Assembly: GCF_000725125.1 (NCBI RefSeq)
Contig: NZ_JFCB01000001.1
Span: forward strand, 620,001 to 684,000
Origin: Streptomyces toyocaensis
GTDB taxonomy: Bacteria; Actinomycetota; Actinomycetes; Streptomycetales; Streptomycetaceae
DNA: 64,000 nt
Direction: 5' to 3'
Both the position numbers and the translations under genes were made by a program. Under the pieces are notes generated by a model, which was not told the DNA's origin, did not search any database, and was given only the letters and a program-made list of their open reading frames with translations. Every line of letters begins with the position of its first letter. Position 1 is the first letter of the stretch. Shown in pieces: positions 63,972 to 64,000 of the stretch.

Positions 63972-64000
63972 TCATCGTTTCCGGGGTTCCTCCCCTTCGT
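63972..64000 (-). CDS. Possible 3' end of a gene entering from the right
   Basis: A minus-strand frame reads EGEEPRKR and stops with TGA at 63974-63972. A charged C-terminus facing a bidirectional hairpin is plausible, but only eight codons are visible, so this is weak. Confidence 0.2.

Overview
The window is a piece of a Streptomyces chromosome. The DNA is very GC-rich with strong third-position G/C bias, starts are often GTG, and the window carries actinomycete-specific families: a conservon (CvnA-D), DUF742, DUF3140, DUF4916, a DUF574-type methyltransferase and an LPFR-motif peptide. From memory, gene order resembles the idi - hopanoid cluster - tdh/kbl stretch of the S. coelicolor arm. 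No transposase, integrase, phage gene, CRISPR array or rRNA was seen.

Layout. (1) 1-9.0 kb: housekeeping and isolated genes: tex (cut by the left edge), an LPFR micropeptide, a GlxA-type regulator with a DJ-1/PfpI enzyme, an enoyl-CoA hydratase, an HdeD-like membrane protein, a small HATPase, idi, a CDF metal exporter and galE. (2) 9.1-16.2 kb: seven co-directional genes. They encode two CDP-alcohol phosphotransferases, a nucleotidyltransferase, a glycerol-1-phosphate-dehydrogenase-like enzyme, a GT2 glycosyltransferase and a TagGH-like ABC exporter. They look like an uncharacterised pathway that makes and exports a CDP-polyol-derived envelope molecule. (3) 16.3-29.5 kb: the hopanoid operon hpnC-hpnD-small ORF-hpnE-prenyl synthase-shc-hpnG-hpnH with its own MEP-pathway genes (ispG, dxs) and hpnO. 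idi lies about 10 kb away. Expected product: aminobacteriohopanetriol. shc carries a TTA codon, which suggests bldA control.

(4) 29.5-34.99 kb: an XRE-cupin regulator with a paired operator and a DUF6126 peptide, a tyrosine phosphatase, a c-di-AMP riboswitch ahead of a LysM/M23 peptidase, an SGNH hydrolase and an MBL-fold hydrolase. (5) 35.6-39.8 kb: a conservon with a TTA codon in cvnA, followed by a GAF gene. (6) 39.9-45.3 kb: threonine catabolism (tdh-kbl), a LysR regulator, a YjbR protein and a split transketolase behind a MerR-type promoter.

(7) 45.4-62.8 kb: a segment bounded by two nearly identical tRNA-Pro(GGG) genes. It holds a lipoprotein, a secreted I36-like protein, a two-component system, a sugar ABC transporter, a DUF4916 Nudix protein, a DUF574 methyltransferase, an HhH-GPD protein, DUF3140, a Dps-like protein, thiolase, TauE/SafE, a lipid-kinase-like protein, cobK, cobF and a DUF309 protein. 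(8) The right end holds a Tat-exported M23 peptidase with three peptidoglycan-binding-like repeats.
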